Below, one piece after another: positions 54,551 to 64,000 of a stretch of DNA of 64,000 nt; the stretch's first letter is position 1, and each line of letters starts with the position of its first letter. Source of the stretch: Rhodococcus jostii RHA1 (GTDB lineage Bacteria; Actinomycetota; Actinomycetes; Mycobacteriales; Mycobacteriaceae); assembly GCF_000014565.1 (NCBI RefSeq), contig NC_008268.1, forward strand, positions 2,790,001-2,854,000, in the 5' to 3' direction. The translations under genes and the position numbers were made by a program. The notes beneath the pieces were generated by a model. It was not told the origin of the DNA and did not search any database. It worked only from the letters and a program-made list of their open reading frames with translations.

Positions 54551-55201
54551 GTGACCGAAGACACCGCTCGCAGGCCACCGGTGACACGCCGGGGCATCCG
54601 CACCCGCCAAGCCCTTGTCGACGCTGCGCGGGTCATCTTCGAGCGCGACGGCTATCTCGCCGCTCGGTTGACCGACATCACCGCCGAAGCCAGCTGCTCC
54701 ACCGGAACCTTCTACACGTACTTCAACGATAAGGAGGCGATCTTTGCCGCTGTCATGGAAGCGACGAAGAACGAGATGCTCCACCCCCGGATGGAGCACG
54801 TCGATGGGGTCGATCACCCGGCCGCGATCATCGAGGCGAGCAATCGTGCCTATTTCGAGAGTTACCGCCGCAACGCGAAGCTCATGCAGCTACTCGAGCA
54901 GGTGGCGAACATCGATCCCAATGTCCGGGAGTTGCGGCAGGCTCGCAGCCAGGTCTTCGTCGAACGCAACGCTTCTGGGATCAAGGATCTCCAGGAGCGA
55001 GGTCTTGCCGATCCCGACCTCGATTCCGTGATGGCCTCGCGCGCGCTCTCCGGTATGACGAGCAGGATTGCGTTCTCCACCTTCGTGCTCAACGAAAGGG
55101 TCGACTTCGAGGAGCTCGTCTACACCGCGACACGGCTGTGGTGCAATGGGTTGCGCATCGCGCATCACCCCTCCAGGAGGAAAGCCACCGACAAGAGCTG
55201 A
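54551..55201 (+). CDS. TetR/AcrR family transcriptional regulator, 216 aa
   Basis: HTH: TRQALVDAARVIFERDGYLA then LTDITAEASCSTGTFYTYFN (residues about 18-60). The ligand domain includes VFVERNASGIKDLQERGLAD and MTSRIAFSTFVLNERVDFEE. It starts with GTG, and AAGGA lies seven bases upstream. It is the only regulator between blocks 1 and 2, so it is a candidate for the GATAG-N10-CTATC sites at 51487 and 62910; that link is inference. Confidence 0.9.
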   Translation: MTEDTARRPPVTRRGIRTRQALVDAARVIFERDGYLAARLTDITAEASCSTGTFYTYFNDKEAIFAAVMEATKNEMLHPRMEHVDGVDHPAAIIEASNRAYFESYRRNAKLMQLLEQVANIDPNVRELRQARSQVFVERNASGIKDLQERGLADPDLDSVMASRALSGMTSRIAFSTFVLNERVDFEELVYTATRLWCNGLRIAHHPSRRKATDKS

Positions 55202-55836
55202 CAGCCGGCTGGGGCCTACGTCAGTCGGCTATAAGTCGGGATCTTCGGGGCACGCCGGGCACCCGCTCGGGAGACGGTTACGACTCGTTTTGCCCGCTCC
55301 TGTACGCCGGATGCTGTCATGCGCAGCACCCGGGTCCAAAAGGAGGTGGAGAGTCGGAGCCTTGTAGAGCGCTCCTCATCCTCGGACAACGATCGCGCCC
55401 TCGAGCGCGTTCGTTCCGGACCCTCCAACACCACTAGGCCTTGGATCCACAGTTGTCCGCCCATCGTCAACCACGCGTTCGCGTCGAATGGGTATGCCTC
55501 GGGAGTGTGTGGAGTTGGTTGGCGCCTGCGTGCTGGCCTAGGAGGAATGTACGAACTCATGCACGTCCTCGTGCTCCTCGGTGAATGCAAGCCCCACGGC
55601 GCTCCCGCCTTCCACACCGGGTGGTGGGCGGACAGTCTTTGGTAGCGTGTTCGGCAGTTGTGAGAACTCGGGCGTTCCCCACGACCGGGGTGACGCGGGT
55701 TGATCTCGGACGCGAATACGCACTCGCCGCGCGCAATACGCCGTTGACACGGCGCAGTCCGGCACCAGCCCATCGCAGGCTATTCCAGCAAGAGTCGGGC
55801 GACTTCGCCGCTTACTTGTCAGATTTTGTGCACTTA
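55202..55836. other. Mostly gene-free stretch
   Basis: No intact gene. A short minus-strand piece VGLAFTEEHEDVHEFVHSS near 55545-55600 resembles the N-terminus of an acyl-CoA dehydrogenase, but it is too short for certainty. The rest shows nothing. Confidence 0.35.
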
Positions 55837-57279
55837 TCAGGTGACTGCGACGCTTGCGTCGGGATATACCCTTTCGCGCCGCGGCAGGAACCAGGCGATG
55901 GCGAGTGCTCCCAACGCCGCGAGCCCGGCCGCCGCGAAAGCAAGCCGCAAACCAGTTGCGGTGGTGTACTCGTGGCCGCCCACCGCCACCACATTCTGCG
56001 CGAGGAGCACGGCGACGACAGCACTGGCGGTGGAGGTACCGATCGACCGCATCAAGGTGTTCAAGCCGTTGGCGGCACCAGTCTCATGCTCTGGAACCGA
56101 ATGGATGATCAGTGTCGGCAGCGCCGCATACGCGAAACCGATCCCGACACCGATGAAGCAGCCGACGAGCACGATGTGCCACACCTGCGTCATCAACACC
56201 AGTGCCACACCATATCCGGCCGCGATCGTCGCAGCGCCGATGATCAGACTGGTGCGGGGCCCACGGGCGGCGGAGACCCGTGCGGCGAGCGGCGAGACGG
56301 CCATCATGATCAGACCGGTCGGGACCATGCACAAGCTCGCCACCACCATCGACTGCCCCAACCCGACCCCGGTGACGGCGGGCATCTCGAGCAGTTGCGG
56401 CAGCACCACCGACGACGCGAACAGACCGAAACCAACAGCGACCGACGCGAGGTTCGTCAGCAGCACCGGACGACGGATGCTGACGCGTAGATCGACGAGC
56501 GGACTATGTGAGCGCCATTGGTAGCACCCCCAGACCACCAGCACGAGTAGTCCTCCCACGGCGCAGACGAGGGTCGGCGCGGCGGCCCAGCCCCAATCAC
56601 TGCCCTTGGAGACCGCCAGCAGCAGTCCCGTGAGCCCGACGGCCAATCCGAGCGCCCCCGCAATGTCGAAGCGCATGTCCAGATGCCGTGGACCCGCCGG
56701 CACGATCACCCACAGCGCCCCCGCACCGAGGACGCTGAGCGCACCCGACATCCAGAACAACATGTGCCAGTTGTAATGCTGTGTAGCGAACGCCGACAGC
56801 GGCATTCCCACGGCCGCACCCACTCCCAGTGTGGAGCTCATCAACGCAACGGACCGGCCCAGTCGCTCGGGCGGGATGGTATCGCGCAGCATGCCGATTC
56901 CCAGCGGGATCATGCCCAGGCCGGCACCCTGGAAGGCTCGACCCACGACCATCGGGATAAGGGTGGTAGTCACTGCCGCCAGGAGCGAGCCGACCAGGAT
57001 CGCGCCGAGCAGGACGAGCGCCACCCTCTTCTTACCGAAGATGTCGCCGAGGCGTCCCGAGATCGGGGTGAAGACGGCGCCCGCCAGGAGCGTGGTGGTA
57101 ACGATCCACGACGCATTGGAAGGGCTCGTCGAGAGCAACCGCGGAAGTTCGGGGACGAGTGGGATCATGAGCGTCTGCATGAACGAGCAGATCACCCCGC
57201 ATCCGGCGAGCGTCGCGGTGATTAGAACAGGGCTACCGGTACTACCGGTGACAGGCGGAGCTAGTACGTTCGCGGACAT
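55837..57279 (-). CDS. DHA2-family MFS transporter (14-helix), 480 aa
   Basis: A 14-helix drug:H+ antiporter-type MFS protein: MQTLMIPLVPELPRLL in helix 1, ISGRLGDIFGKKRVALVLLG (loop 2-3 motif A), VVGRAFQGAGLGMIPLGIG (motif B/C region), and many further helices to LAIAWFLPRR. It could export a toxic compound or metabolite. ATG 57279 is preferred over a TTG one codon earlier; no strong ribosome site is seen, so it may be leaderless or weakly translated. Remnants flank it. Confidence 0.92.
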   Translation of the reverse strand: MSANVLAPPVTGSTGSPVLITATLAGCGVICSFMQTLMIPLVPELPRLLSTSPSNASWIVTTTLLAGAVFTPISGRLGDIFGKKRVALVLLGAILVGSLLAAVTTTLIPMVVGRAFQGAGLGMIPLGIGMLRDTIPPERLGRSVALMSSTLGVGAAVGMPLSAFATQHYNWHMLFWMSGALSVLGAGALWVIVPAGPRHLDMRFDIAGALGLAVGLTGLLLAVSKGSDWGWAAAPTLVCAVGGLLVLVVWGCYQWRSHSPLVDLRVSIRRPVLLTNLASVAVGFGLFASSVVLPQLLEMPAVTGVGLGQSMVVASLCMVPTGLIMMAVSPLAARVSAARGPRTSLIIGAATIAAGYGVALVLMTQVWHIVLVGCFIGVGIGFAYAALPTLIIHSVPEHETGAANGLNTLMRSIGTSTASAVVAVLLAQNVVAVGGHEYTTATGLRLAFAAAGLAALGALAIAWFLPRRERVYPDASVAVT

Positions 57280-57419
57280 CAATCACGACCATTTCACATC
57301 AACTAGTTAGCACATGCATCTTCTTCCGCTCATCAAGACCTGCTGCGATGAGAAGGCGAAGGCCAGGAAGTCGAACGTATCGCTGTCGTGCGAGCCCGGT
57401 GGCACGCCACCTCGAGGGA

Positions 57420-57555
57420 CCGCCACAGGGCGCTGCGGTTCACACAGATGCTCGTGGACGCCGGCATCGCCCCGTCCATCGGCAGCGTCGGAGACAGGCT
57501 CGACAACTCGCTCGCGGAAAATCTGTGGTCAGCACGAGATCGAATCATCTACTGA
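57420..57555 (+). pseudogene. IS3-family OrfB C-terminal fragment
   Basis: The frame reads ALRFTQMLVDAGIAPSIGSV and GDRLDNSLAENLWSARDR, ending in a stop at the junction with repeat copy 2. This matches the region around the last catalytic Glu in IS3 OrfB (G-D-x-x-DN-x-x-AE). An N-terminal fragment of a similar OrfB lies at 45060. The DDE triad is not complete here. Confidence 0.6.
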
Positions 57556-57740
57556 CCCGCAACTACATTCCCGACCAGAGCGGAGGGGAAAAACAACGGA
57601 GCCACTACCACTGCAAGATAGGCGTACACGGTGAAGTCGTAGTACTCGACGATTGTTCCCGTGGACGCGGCAATCAGGCCGCGTATTTTTCCTCTTTTCG
57701 CTACTTCGTCCGTTTTAGGTATGTCGTGCCGGTTCGTCAT
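57549..57740 (-). pseudogene. Truncated MHS transporter N-terminus
   Basis: The first 52 codons are identical to the MHS transporter at 45452 (MTNRHDIPKTDEVAKRGKIR through VVVAPLFFP). After 57585 the frame runs into the IS3 fragment and stops. It cannot form a transporter. It keeps the full upstream region of the intact gene. Confidence 0.85.
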
Positions 57741-58191
57741 TGGTCTCTCTCACTCTGCGGTGGCGACTGAACATGTGTGCATAGCTGTGATCGCCCTGAA
57801 TGTCCGATACGCGGATTGATCCGCCCTGACGTAATTGGAGACTTCGTTCAGGCGATCTCGAGGATCGAGGCGGCGGTGGGGCTGTTCACGGTAGTGCGTG
57901 TCGTAGTCGTTCGGTGGGAATTGGTCGATTGACGAATGGAGTCGGTCCGTGTTGAACAGCGGACCGACTCCATTCGGCGGTCTCCCACTCAACCTCGGCG
58001 GCTAGCATCCGAGTGATACCTCGAACCTGTTGAGGTGAACCGGAAATCTGTTCTCCTGCAGGTGCACAGTGCTTGTCCGAGAACGCCGCTGACCCACGGC
58101 GTGGTCTTGGTAGTCATCACTCACCAGCCCAGAACCCGAGTCAGATTCCGGCTCGGGCTGCTATGTCGCACGCCTTTTCCACGAGCGCGTC
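57585..58191. repeat. Direct repeat copy 2, about 607 bp
   Basis: Matches 46643-47249 at an offset of 10,942 bases without gaps, including the 17-bp hairpin (arms 57933-57949 and 57960-57976). The left border is sharp at the junction with the IS3 fragment. The right end runs into the phosphotransferase coding region. Confidence 0.85.
57933..57976 (-). terminator. Perfect 17-bp hairpin, copy in block 2
   Basis: Same arms and loop as the hairpin at 46991. It lies about 165 bases beyond the 3' end of the phosphotransferase gene, at the end of the five-gene block 2 operon, which makes a terminator role likely. Confidence 0.6.
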
Positions 58192-59175
58192 GATACGCTC
58201 CACCGTCGGCGTTCCTGCTGCTGCTTTGTTCTGCGGTTCATCTCGCGCCCGACGCATGACACCCTCGGCGATGACCGCGACCTTCCACATTCCGAGCGCA
58301 TGCCAGAACCCGAGGTCTTTCAAATCGCGCCCGGTCTCGTCGAAATACACCTGGGCGATCTCGGCTCGGTCGGGAAAGCCGTCGAGCGTCGAAGCCGGGA
58401 ATTCACCACCGAACGTCTCGCCGGGCTCGGGCCAGTAGGCGAGCAGACTGCCGAGATCGGCGAGTGGATCGCCCAGGGTGCACAATTCCCAGTCGAGTGC
58501 CGCGGTGACGTCGCCGGTGTCAGTGGACGTGATGACGTTGCGGAGATGAAAGTCCCCGTGCACCAATGTCAGTTCGTGTTGTTCGGGCACAGACTCGACG
58601 AGCCGACGCGTCAGATCATCGAGGGCGGGCAACTCGCGGGTCTTCGATTGCTCCCACTGCCCCGCCCACCGTTTGAGTTGACGCTGCGCATACGGCTTGT
58701 GGCTGGCCAGATCGATCAGCCCCGTCTGCTCGAGGTCGACCGCATGAATCTTCGCGAGCGTGCGGGGTAGGGACAGGCCGATCGCCCGCCGTCGCTCGGG
58801 TGTCAGCGCCTGCGCCTCCGACATCCGGTCGACCACCTGCCCCTCGACGAACTCCATCAGCAGCAGCGGCACGTCGGTGACCGCCTGGTCTTCGGTGAAG
58901 CCGAACACCCGCGGGGTCGGCACCGCGGTGTCCTGCAGTGCGGAGAGTATTCGGGCCTCACGGGCCACGTCGTGTGCCGACGCGAGAAGGTGCCCCAGCG
59001 GTGGGCGCCGCAGCACCCACCGCCCACCGACGCTGTCGCGAACGAGGTAGGTGAGGTTCGACTGACCGAGACCGATCCGGTCGAAAGTCATTGTGCCCGT
59101 GTAATCGACGCCCGTGGTGTGCAACCATCGGGCCACGGCGGCGGTGTCGATTCCGACGATACCCACGCTAGACAC
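58141..59175 (-). CDS. APH-type phosphotransferase family protein (ACAD10/11 kinase-like), 344 aa
   Basis: A kinase-fold phosphotransferase: MTFDRIGLGQSNLTYLV (nucleotide loop), VGGRWVLRRPPLGHLLASAH, DVPLLLMEFVEGQVVDR (hinge), catalytic LTLVHGDFHLRNVITS with HGDxxxxN, and the Mg site AALDWELCTLGDPLADLGSL. It belongs to the group with an ACAD10/ACAD11-like kinase domain, whose members include LvaA of the levulinate operon and phosphorylate 4-hydroxyacyl-CoAs. GTG 59175 overlaps the SDR stop; GTG 59166 is an alternative. Last gene of the block 2 operon; its C-terminus is also found at 47201. Confidence 0.9.
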   Translation of the reverse strand: MSSVGIVGIDTAAVARWLHTTGVDYTGTMTFDRIGLGQSNLTYLVRDSVGGRWVLRRPPLGHLLASAHDVAREARILSALQDTAVPTPRVFGFTEDQAVTDVPLLLMEFVEGQVVDRMSEAQALTPERRRAIGLSLPRTLAKIHAVDLEQTGLIDLASHKPYAQRQLKRWAGQWEQSKTRELPALDDLTRRLVESVPEQHELTLVHGDFHLRNVITSTDTGDVTAALDWELCTLGDPLADLGSLLAYWPEPGETFGGEFPASTLDGFPDRAEIAQVYFDETGRDLKDLGFWHALGMWKVAVIAEGVMRRARDEPQNKAAAGTPTVERIDALVEKACDIAARAGI

Positions 59176-59950
59176 CGAGCTGGACCTCCTGCCGGAACGG
59201 GAGAACGTCACCGAGCACCTGCCCGCCATCGATGACCAGAGTTTCGCCGGTGACCCAGCTGGCTGCGTCGGAGACGAGGAACGCGACAGCCGAGCCGATG
59301 TCCTCGGGTTCACCGATCCGCCCGAGGGCCGTTGAGGCGGACACCGCCGACTCGTGTTCCTTCCACAGTGCCTCGGCGAGCTTGGTCCGCACCACGCCGG
59401 GGGCGACGGCGTTGACCCGCACCTTCGGTGAAAGTTCCAGTGCCAGTTGTTTCGTGAGGTGAATGAGCGCCGCCTTCGACGCGTTGTACACGCCGATGTT
59501 CGCCTCGGCCGCCATCCCACCGATGGAGGCGGTGTTGACGACGGCGCCGCCGTGCTCACCCATCCACGCCTTTGTGGCGAGCCCCGTCCACAGCACCGGA
59601 GCCCACACGTTTATATCGAAGGTCTTGGTAAAGCGCTCGTGGTCCTGGTCGATGATCGGACCGTACGCACGGTTCGTTCCCGCGTTGTTGACGAGGATGT
59701 CCACACTGCCGAACCGCTCGAGAGTCAGATCGATGCACCGCCGGGCCGCGTCCTCGTCGACGGCATGGGCGGCAACGCCGATCGCGGTGCCCCCGACCTG
59801 TGCTGCGGCGGCGTCCGCCGAGTCCTGCGACCGAGAGGTGAGTACCACGTTGGCGCCGGCGGCGGCGATGGCCTGGGCGGCCGCGAGGCCGATGCCCCGC
59901 GAGGCGCCGGCAACAATGGCGGTGCGTCCGGTGAGGTCGAGTCCGGTCAT
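59168..59950 (-). CDS. Short-chain dehydrogenase/reductase, 260 aa
   Basis: Classical SDR: TAIVAGASRGIGLAAAQAIA, VLTSRSQDSADA (Ser-Arg at the end of strand 2 suggests NADP(H)), ILVNNAGTNRAYGPI, catalytic Ser in VVNTASIGGMAA and Tyr/Lys in GVYNASKAALIHL, PGVVRTKLAE, and WVTGETLVIDGGQVLG. It is one base from the acyl-CoA dehydrogenase and overlaps the phosphotransferase start by eight bases, so it is in the same operon. Probably oxidises a 3-hydroxyacyl intermediate. Confidence 0.93.
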   Translation of the reverse strand: MTGLDLTGRTAIVAGASRGIGLAAAQAIAAAGANVVLTSRSQDSADAAAAQVGGTAIGVAAHAVDEDAARRCIDLTLERFGSVDILVNNAGTNRAYGPIIDQDHERFTKTFDINVWAPVLWTGLATKAWMGEHGGAVVNTASIGGMAAEANIGVYNASKAALIHLTKQLALELSPKVRVNAVAPGVVRTKLAEALWKEHESAVSASTALGRIGEPEDIGSAVAFLVSDAASWVTGETLVIDGGQVLGDVLPFRQEVQLGV

Positions 59951-59951
59951 C

Positions 59952-61205
59952 TCAGCTCACCGCAACCTTGTGGCCGTTGGTCGAGGACGCCGGCGCCGAA
60001 TCGCGGTACCGCCGGAGTTCCTGGCGCGCGATGGACCGCTTGTGCACCTCGTCGGGGCCGTCCGCCAGTCGCAGTGTGCGCTGGTGCGCCCAGGCCATGG
60101 CGAGCGGGAAGTCGTCGGTGACACCGGCGCCGCCGTGCACCTGGATCGCCCGATCGATGATCTTCAACGCAACGTTCGGCCCCACCACCTTGATCGCCGC
60201 GATCTCGGTGCGCGCCTCCTTGTTCCCGACCGTGTCCATGAGGTGAGCCGCCTTGAACGTGAGCAATCGGATCATCTCGATCTCGATCCGGGCCTCGGCG
60301 ATCCAATCCTGGATGTTCGCGTTCTCGCTGACCGGTTTCCCGAACGTCACCCGCGACGACGCCCGCCGGCACATCAGCTCGAGCGCCCGCTCGGCCATCC
60401 CGATCGATCGCATGCAGTGGTGGATCCGGCCCGGCCCCAGGCGCGCCTGGGAGATCGCGAATCCCTCGCCCTCACCCTTGAGCACATCCTTGGCCGGAAC
60501 CCTCACGTCGGCGAAGTCGATCTCCGCGTGGCCCTCTCGGTCCTGGTATCCGAACACCGGAAGTCCCCGCATCACCGTGACACCGGGTGCATCTATGGGG
60601 ACGACCATCATCGACTGCTGCCGGTGCGGCGCCGCCGACGGATCGGTCTTGCCCATCACGATCAGCACCTTGCAGTTGCGGTGTAACGCATTTGACGCGA
60701 ACCACTTTCGGCCGTTGAGCACATACTCGTCGCCGTCGCGGACCATCGAGAGTTCGACGTTGGTGGCGTCGGAACTTGCCACCGCCGGCTCGGTCATCGC
60801 GAATGCCGAGGCCATCGCCCCGTCGAGCAGCGGCTTGAGGTACTTCTCCTTGTGCTCCTCGGTGCCGAAGAGTTCGAGCACTTCCATGTTCCCGGTGTCG
60901 GGTGCGTTGCAGTTACACGCCTCCGGGGCGATGTGGCTGCGGCCCATGATCTCCGCCAACGGGGCGTACTCGAGGTTCGTCAGCCCTGGCCCGGAGTCGG
61001 GATGGGGGTGGAAGAGGTTCCACAACCCGCGGCTACGCGCCTCCGCCTTCAACTCCTCGAGGATCGGCGGCTGGAAGTGCGGATCGCCCGATTCGCGCAT
61101 CTGCTCTTCGTACACCGCCTCCGCGGGATACACGTGGGAGTCCATGAACTCCAGCAGATCGGCCTGGTACTTCTTCGCGCGGTCAGAAATGTCGAACAGG
61201 GACAC
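59952..61205 (-). CDS. Acyl-CoA dehydrogenase, ACAD10/11-like, 417 aa
   Basis: An acyl-CoA dehydrogenase whose motifs match the ACAD10/11 branch: [60 protein letters not shown] (the human ACAD11 enzyme has a near-identical SSDATN segment), and [20 protein letters not shown], then [20 protein letters not shown] and [18 protein letters not shown]. It uses FAD. I chose GTG 61205 because AAGGAG lies five bases upstream; a longer reading has no site. It overlaps the 3' end of the enoyl-CoA hydratase gene by 23 bases. Confidence 0.95.
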   Translation of the reverse strand: MSLFDISDRAKKYQADLLEFMDSHVYPAEAVYEEQMRESGDPHFQPPILEELKAEARSRGLWNLFHPHPDSGPGLTNLEYAPLAEIMGRSHIAPEACNCNAPDTGNMEVLELFGTEEHKEKYLKPLLDGAMASAFAMTEPAVASSDATNVELSMVRDGDEYVLNGRKWFASNALHRNCKVLIVMGKTDPSAAPHRQQSMMVVPIDAPGVTVMRGLPVFGYQDREGHAEIDFADVRVPAKDVLKGEGEGFAISQARLGPGRIHHCMRSIGMAERALELMCRRASSRVTFGKPVSENANIQDWIAEARIEIEMIRLLTFKAAHLMDTVGNKEARTEIAAIKVVGPNVALKIIDRAIQVHGGAGVTDDFPLAMAWAHQRTLRLADGPDEVHKRSIARQELRRYRDSAPASSTNGHKVAVS

Positions 61206-61995
61206 GGGAACTCCTTGTAGGTAGGGAGGGAAATGTGGGTGTGCGCTTGTCGAGGTGGCTCTGTACACCCTCAACGAGGTCTTCGCGTCGGAAAGAGTCG
61301 AACATCAGACCTTCCGCGCGGGACACGGAGTCGGCGTAGGTGCCGTCCGCGTCGGTCTGTAGTTGTTTGATCACGGCCATCGAGGTCGGTGAGCACTGCA
61401 TGGCCAGCTGCTGGGCGTACGACACCGCCGCGGCGAGCACGTTTCCATCGACGATCAGGTGATCGACGAGTCCGATCCGAAGCGCTTCCTCTGCGTCGAC
61501 CATCCGACTCGACAGCAGCAGATCCGCCGCGCGGCTTCGTCCGACCAACCGTGGCAGCAGCCAGGAGATGCCGTATTCGGCGATCAGCCCACGCTGAGCG
61601 AAGGCGGTGGTGAAACGCGCAGCCGGTGAAGCAAACCGGACATCGCAATAGAGCGCCTCGACCATCCCGAGCCCTGCCGCGACGCCGTTGACCGCACCGA
61701 TGAGCGGCTTGCGCAGCCGCAGCGGGACGTCACGCGGCCGACGATCCAGCAGGTCGGTGGCATCACCCACCGCCTGCAGATGCGTCAGGTCGGCACCGGC
61801 ACAGAACCCGCGACCTGCCCCCGTCACGACGACAGCACGCACGTCCGGGTCGTCTTCGGCTGCGTCGAGCAGATCGAAATAACGATCCTCGAGTTCGTCC
61901 GTCCAGGCATTAAGTTTCGACGGCCGGTTGAACGTCAGAACCAGCACCGGTCCGCGACGCTCGGCGAGTACGAAATCCTGTTGCCCACCCGTCAT
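61183..61995 (-). CDS. Enoyl-CoA hydratase, 270 aa
   Basis: Crotonase family: [20 protein letters not shown], oxyanion [40 protein letters not shown] and [20 protein letters not shown], with the family Glu/Tyr in AEYG. C-terminal region [20 protein letters not shown]. It hydrates an enoyl-CoA. The start overlaps the SDR stop (ATGA) and the stop overlaps the acyl-CoA dehydrogenase start, so translation is coupled both ways. Confidence 0.93.
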   Translation of the reverse strand: MTGGQQDFVLAERRGPVLVLTFNRPSKLNAWTDELEDRYFDLLDAAEDDPDVRAVVVTGAGRGFCAGADLTHLQAVGDATDLLDRRPRDVPLRLRKPLIGAVNGVAAGLGMVEALYCDVRFASPAARFTTAFAQRGLIAEYGISWLLPRLVGRSRAADLLLSSRMVDAEEALRIGLVDHLIVDGNVLAAAVSYAQQLAMQCSPTSMAVIKQLQTDADGTYADSVSRAEGLMFDSFRREDLVEGVQSHLDKRTPTFPSLPTRSSRVPVRHF

Positions 61996-62810
61996 GCGTG
62001 TTCCAGCAGTGAGCTCTGGTAGCGGCGCATCCCGCGCAGCCAGCGGTCGTAGTCGGAACTCTTCTGCCGGTACATGGTGAGGACGCGCTCGTGGGGCAAG
62101 ATCAGGAATGTTTCCCGTTCGACGGCGTCCAGCACAATGTCGGCGACCTCCGCCGGCTGGAGCACGTCCCCCGCAGAGATCACGGCCCGTGTGGCCGCAA
62201 CACCGAGCGGATCCCCCGAGTCTTCACCCGAGCGCATCAACTTCGTCTCCACTCCCATCGGACAGAGGCAGCTCACCCGGATTCCTCGGTCTCCGTACGT
62301 CACCGACAGCCATTCGGCGAATGCGACAGCCGCGTGCTTGGTGACTGCATAGGTGGCGGAGCCGATCTGTGTGAGTAAGCCCGCTGCAGACGCCGTCGTG
62401 ACGAAGTAACCCTCACCGCGCTCGATCCACATGGGCACCAACTGCTGGGCGGCGCGGATGTGGGCGCGGACGTTGACGTCAAAGGCTCGATCCCAGGCGG
62501 TGTCGTCGGCATCGAGGCCCGGCGCTCCCCCGATCCCGGCGTTGGCGAAGTACAGGTCCACCGGACCCAATTCGGTCTCTGCCCGCTCGATGACGCGCCG
62601 AATCTGCTCGGAGTCTGCGATATCCGCACCTTCCGCGAGAGCCGATCCGGGGTGCCGTTCATTGATGCGGTCCGCAACCGCGGTGGCTGCTTTCGGGTCG
62701 AGATCGGCCACAAGTACCCGCGCACCCCGTTCGGCGAGACGTTCGGCGATCGCTCCGCCGATCCCGTTTCCACCGCCGGTCACGATGGCGACCTTCCGTG
62801 CAACCTTCAC
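61992..62810 (-). CDS. Short-chain dehydrogenase/reductase, 272 aa
   Basis: SDR: KVAIVTGGGNGIGGAIAERL, VLVADLDPKAATAV (Asp favours NAD+), LYFANAGIGGAPGLDA, catalytic Ser in YFVTTASAAGLLTQI and Tyr/Lys in ATYAVTKHAAVAFAE. The C-terminus is long (TFLILPHERVLTMYRQKSSD and [16 protein letters not shown]). GTG 62810 has AAGGAGAGGGAG upstream, so I prefer it to a longer frame. It is the first gene of the block 2 operon, 100 bases from the GATAG-N10-CTATC operator. Confidence 0.92.
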   Translation of the reverse strand: MKVARKVAIVTGGGNGIGGAIAERLAERGARVLVADLDPKAATAVADRINERHPGSALAEGADIADSEQIRRVIERAETELGPVDLYFANAGIGGAPGLDADDTAWDRAFDVNVRAHIRAAQQLVPMWIERGEGYFVTTASAAGLLTQIGSATYAVTKHAAVAFAEWLSVTYGDRGIRVSCLCPMGVETKLMRSGEDSGDPLGVAATRAVISAGDVLQPAEVADIVLDAVERETFLILPHERVLTMYRQKSSDYDRWLRGMRRYQSSLLEHA

Positions 62811-62908
62811 GAGGCTCCCTCTCCTTCGCCGTGCACTGTGACTCGCGTCCCTTTTCGTATAGTCCGAATCTGGCGTCAAGTTCAAGTGCAAAGGCCGCAA
62901 TATTTGCG

Positions 62909-62930
62909 CGATAGTTATCGCTCTCTATCG
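62909..62930. promoter_or_regulatory. Operator CGATAG-N10-CTATCG, block 2 copy
   Basis: A 6+6 inverted repeat with a ten-base centre TTATCGCTCT. It is 99 bases before the SDR start and 375 bases before the truncated nitronate monooxygenase. The block 1 copy at 51487 has the same arms and nearly the same centre. Confidence 0.7.
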
Positions 62931-63189
62931 TAGCGGTGAATGACGATAATGGAAGGGGCAGGCGCGTCTCGTACAGGCAGCCGGCACCGTCGAGGCTCCT
63001 GTCCGTTCGAAGTCGCGCTGCGAGGCGGTCCACACCACCGGTCGCCCGGGCCCAGCAGATCGATACACCGGTTCCTCGTGGAGCCTGCACCACATCGCAT
63101 GACCGACGCAGCGCAGGGACGCGCCGATCGATGCCTGACTTCCTGTGACCGCCAAGACGGATTCATCTCGTCCCGTCGACAGTTCCTGA

Positions 63190-63600
<411 letters not shown>

Positions 63601-63633
63601 CTGATCACGAGTTCGCGGGGACGTAGGTCGTCT

Positions 63634-63807
63634 TTATTCTCGGGTTCGACCCCGAGCATCAGGTGCCCCCACACCGCAGTCCCAGGTGATCATCTCTGCG
63701 TCGACGGCCTTCTGCAGAAGCCAATGTCCGGCGAGATAGTAGCCGTCGCTGACTTGGCTGGGGGTGAGTCGGTCGAGTCGGTCGGTGTGCAGTGTCAGCA
63801 ATACCAT
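63634..63807 (-). CDS. Possible small protein, 57 aa
   Basis: A frame beginning MVLLTLHTDRLDRLTPSQVS and continuing DGYYLAGHWLLQKAVDAEMI reads like folded protein, with GAAAGGACC upstream of the ATG. I do not recognise a family. The frame is also open upstream of the ATG, so it might be the end of a longer, decayed gene. Confidence 0.3.
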   Translation of the reverse strand: MVLLTLHTDRLDRLTPSQVSDGYYLAGHWLLQKAVDAEMITWDCGVGAPDARGRTRE

Positions 63808-64000
63808 TGCGGTCCTTTCAGAGTGGATTTCGGTCGAGGACGTCGTGGCCCGGCTCGCCGGAGCCCACAGGGCGTCATCGACCTTCCGCCGGAGTCGGTC
63901 TGCCGTTTCGGCCCACTCGAGAGTCGATCCCGGATTTGTGCCAGTTCTCCGTGCACGTCGAGTGCCGTCAGTGATTCGGTGCCACGACGAAGGCGCCGAC

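Overview
The window is high-GC actinobacterial DNA, most likely from Rhodococcus or a close Nocardiaceae/Mycobacteriales relative. The reasons are many TetR regulators, F420-type oxidoreductases, an MpaB-family oxygenase, a TIGR03086 protein, a remnant of the small DUF4193 protein, dense CoA-linked catabolic genes with GTG starts and ATGA/GTGA overlaps, and strong GGAGG-type ribosome sites. Scattered IS and integrase remnants, duplicated segments and broken catabolic genes suggest an accessory island or large plasmid. No rRNA, tRNA or CRISPR array was seen.

1-5.2 kb is an ordinary mix: a PNPOx-like protein, TetR regulators, a TIGR03086 protein, an MpaB-type oxygenase divergent from its probable TetR regulator across a 28-bp palindrome, a small membrane protein and a Ddn-like F420 reductase. 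5.1-10.3 kb is a gene graveyard: an internally deleted SDR, an IS5-type transposase, a phosphotransferase, an antitoxin/RES toxin pair with a nonsense codon, a DUF4193 gene and a piece of a LuxR/ATPase regulator.

10.3-27.3 kb is the most coherent system. It holds two zinc alcohol dehydrogenases, two aldehyde dehydrogenases, two acyl-CoA ligases, an LLM F420-type oxidoreductase, a complete cytochrome P450 chain (P450, 3Fe-4S-type ferredoxin, ferredoxin reductase), a cysteine-less thiolase-fold protein with its DUF35 partner (an Ltp2-like aldolase pair), an SCP2 protein, a TetR regulator and an NTF2-like protein. Three near-identical 18-bp palindromes (TGACCGT-N4-ACGGTCA) lie at the heads of the four transcription units. 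I infer one TetR regulon: a P450 hydroxylates a hydrophobic substrate, ADH and ALDH take it to an acid, a ligase makes the CoA ester, and the Ltp/DUF35 pair cleaves the side chain.

27.8-42.7 kb carries a secreted lipase, an SDR, an enoyl-CoA hydratase, a Tautomerase_3 protein, an alpha/beta hydrolase, a metallo-beta-lactamase-fold hydrolase, acetoacetyl-CoA synthetase with an AraC regulator, a large LuxR-family ATPase regulator, and a lipoprotein with an excalibur domain. Copies of parts of the tautomerase and hydrolase genes lie nearby.

43-64 kb holds an Old Yellow Enzyme homologue, then two parallel blocks. Each block starts with the same roughly 607-bp sequence (5' end of an MHS transporter gene, an intergenic hairpin, and the 3' end of a phosphotransferase gene; copies 10,942 bp apart) and ends with the same GATAG-N10-CTATC operator and nitronate monooxygenase start. 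The interiors differ. Block 1 has a succinate-semialdehyde-type ALDH, an ADH, an MBL hydrolase, and an intact nitronate monooxygenase followed by an enoyl-CoA hydratase. Block 2 has an operon of SDR, enoyl-CoA hydratase, ACAD11-like acyl-CoA dehydrogenase, SDR and APH-type phosphotransferase, with a truncated, frameshifted nitronate monooxygenase copy. The phosphotransferase/acyl-CoA dehydrogenase pair resembles the 4-hydroxyacyl-CoA route of ACAD10/11 and the lva operon.
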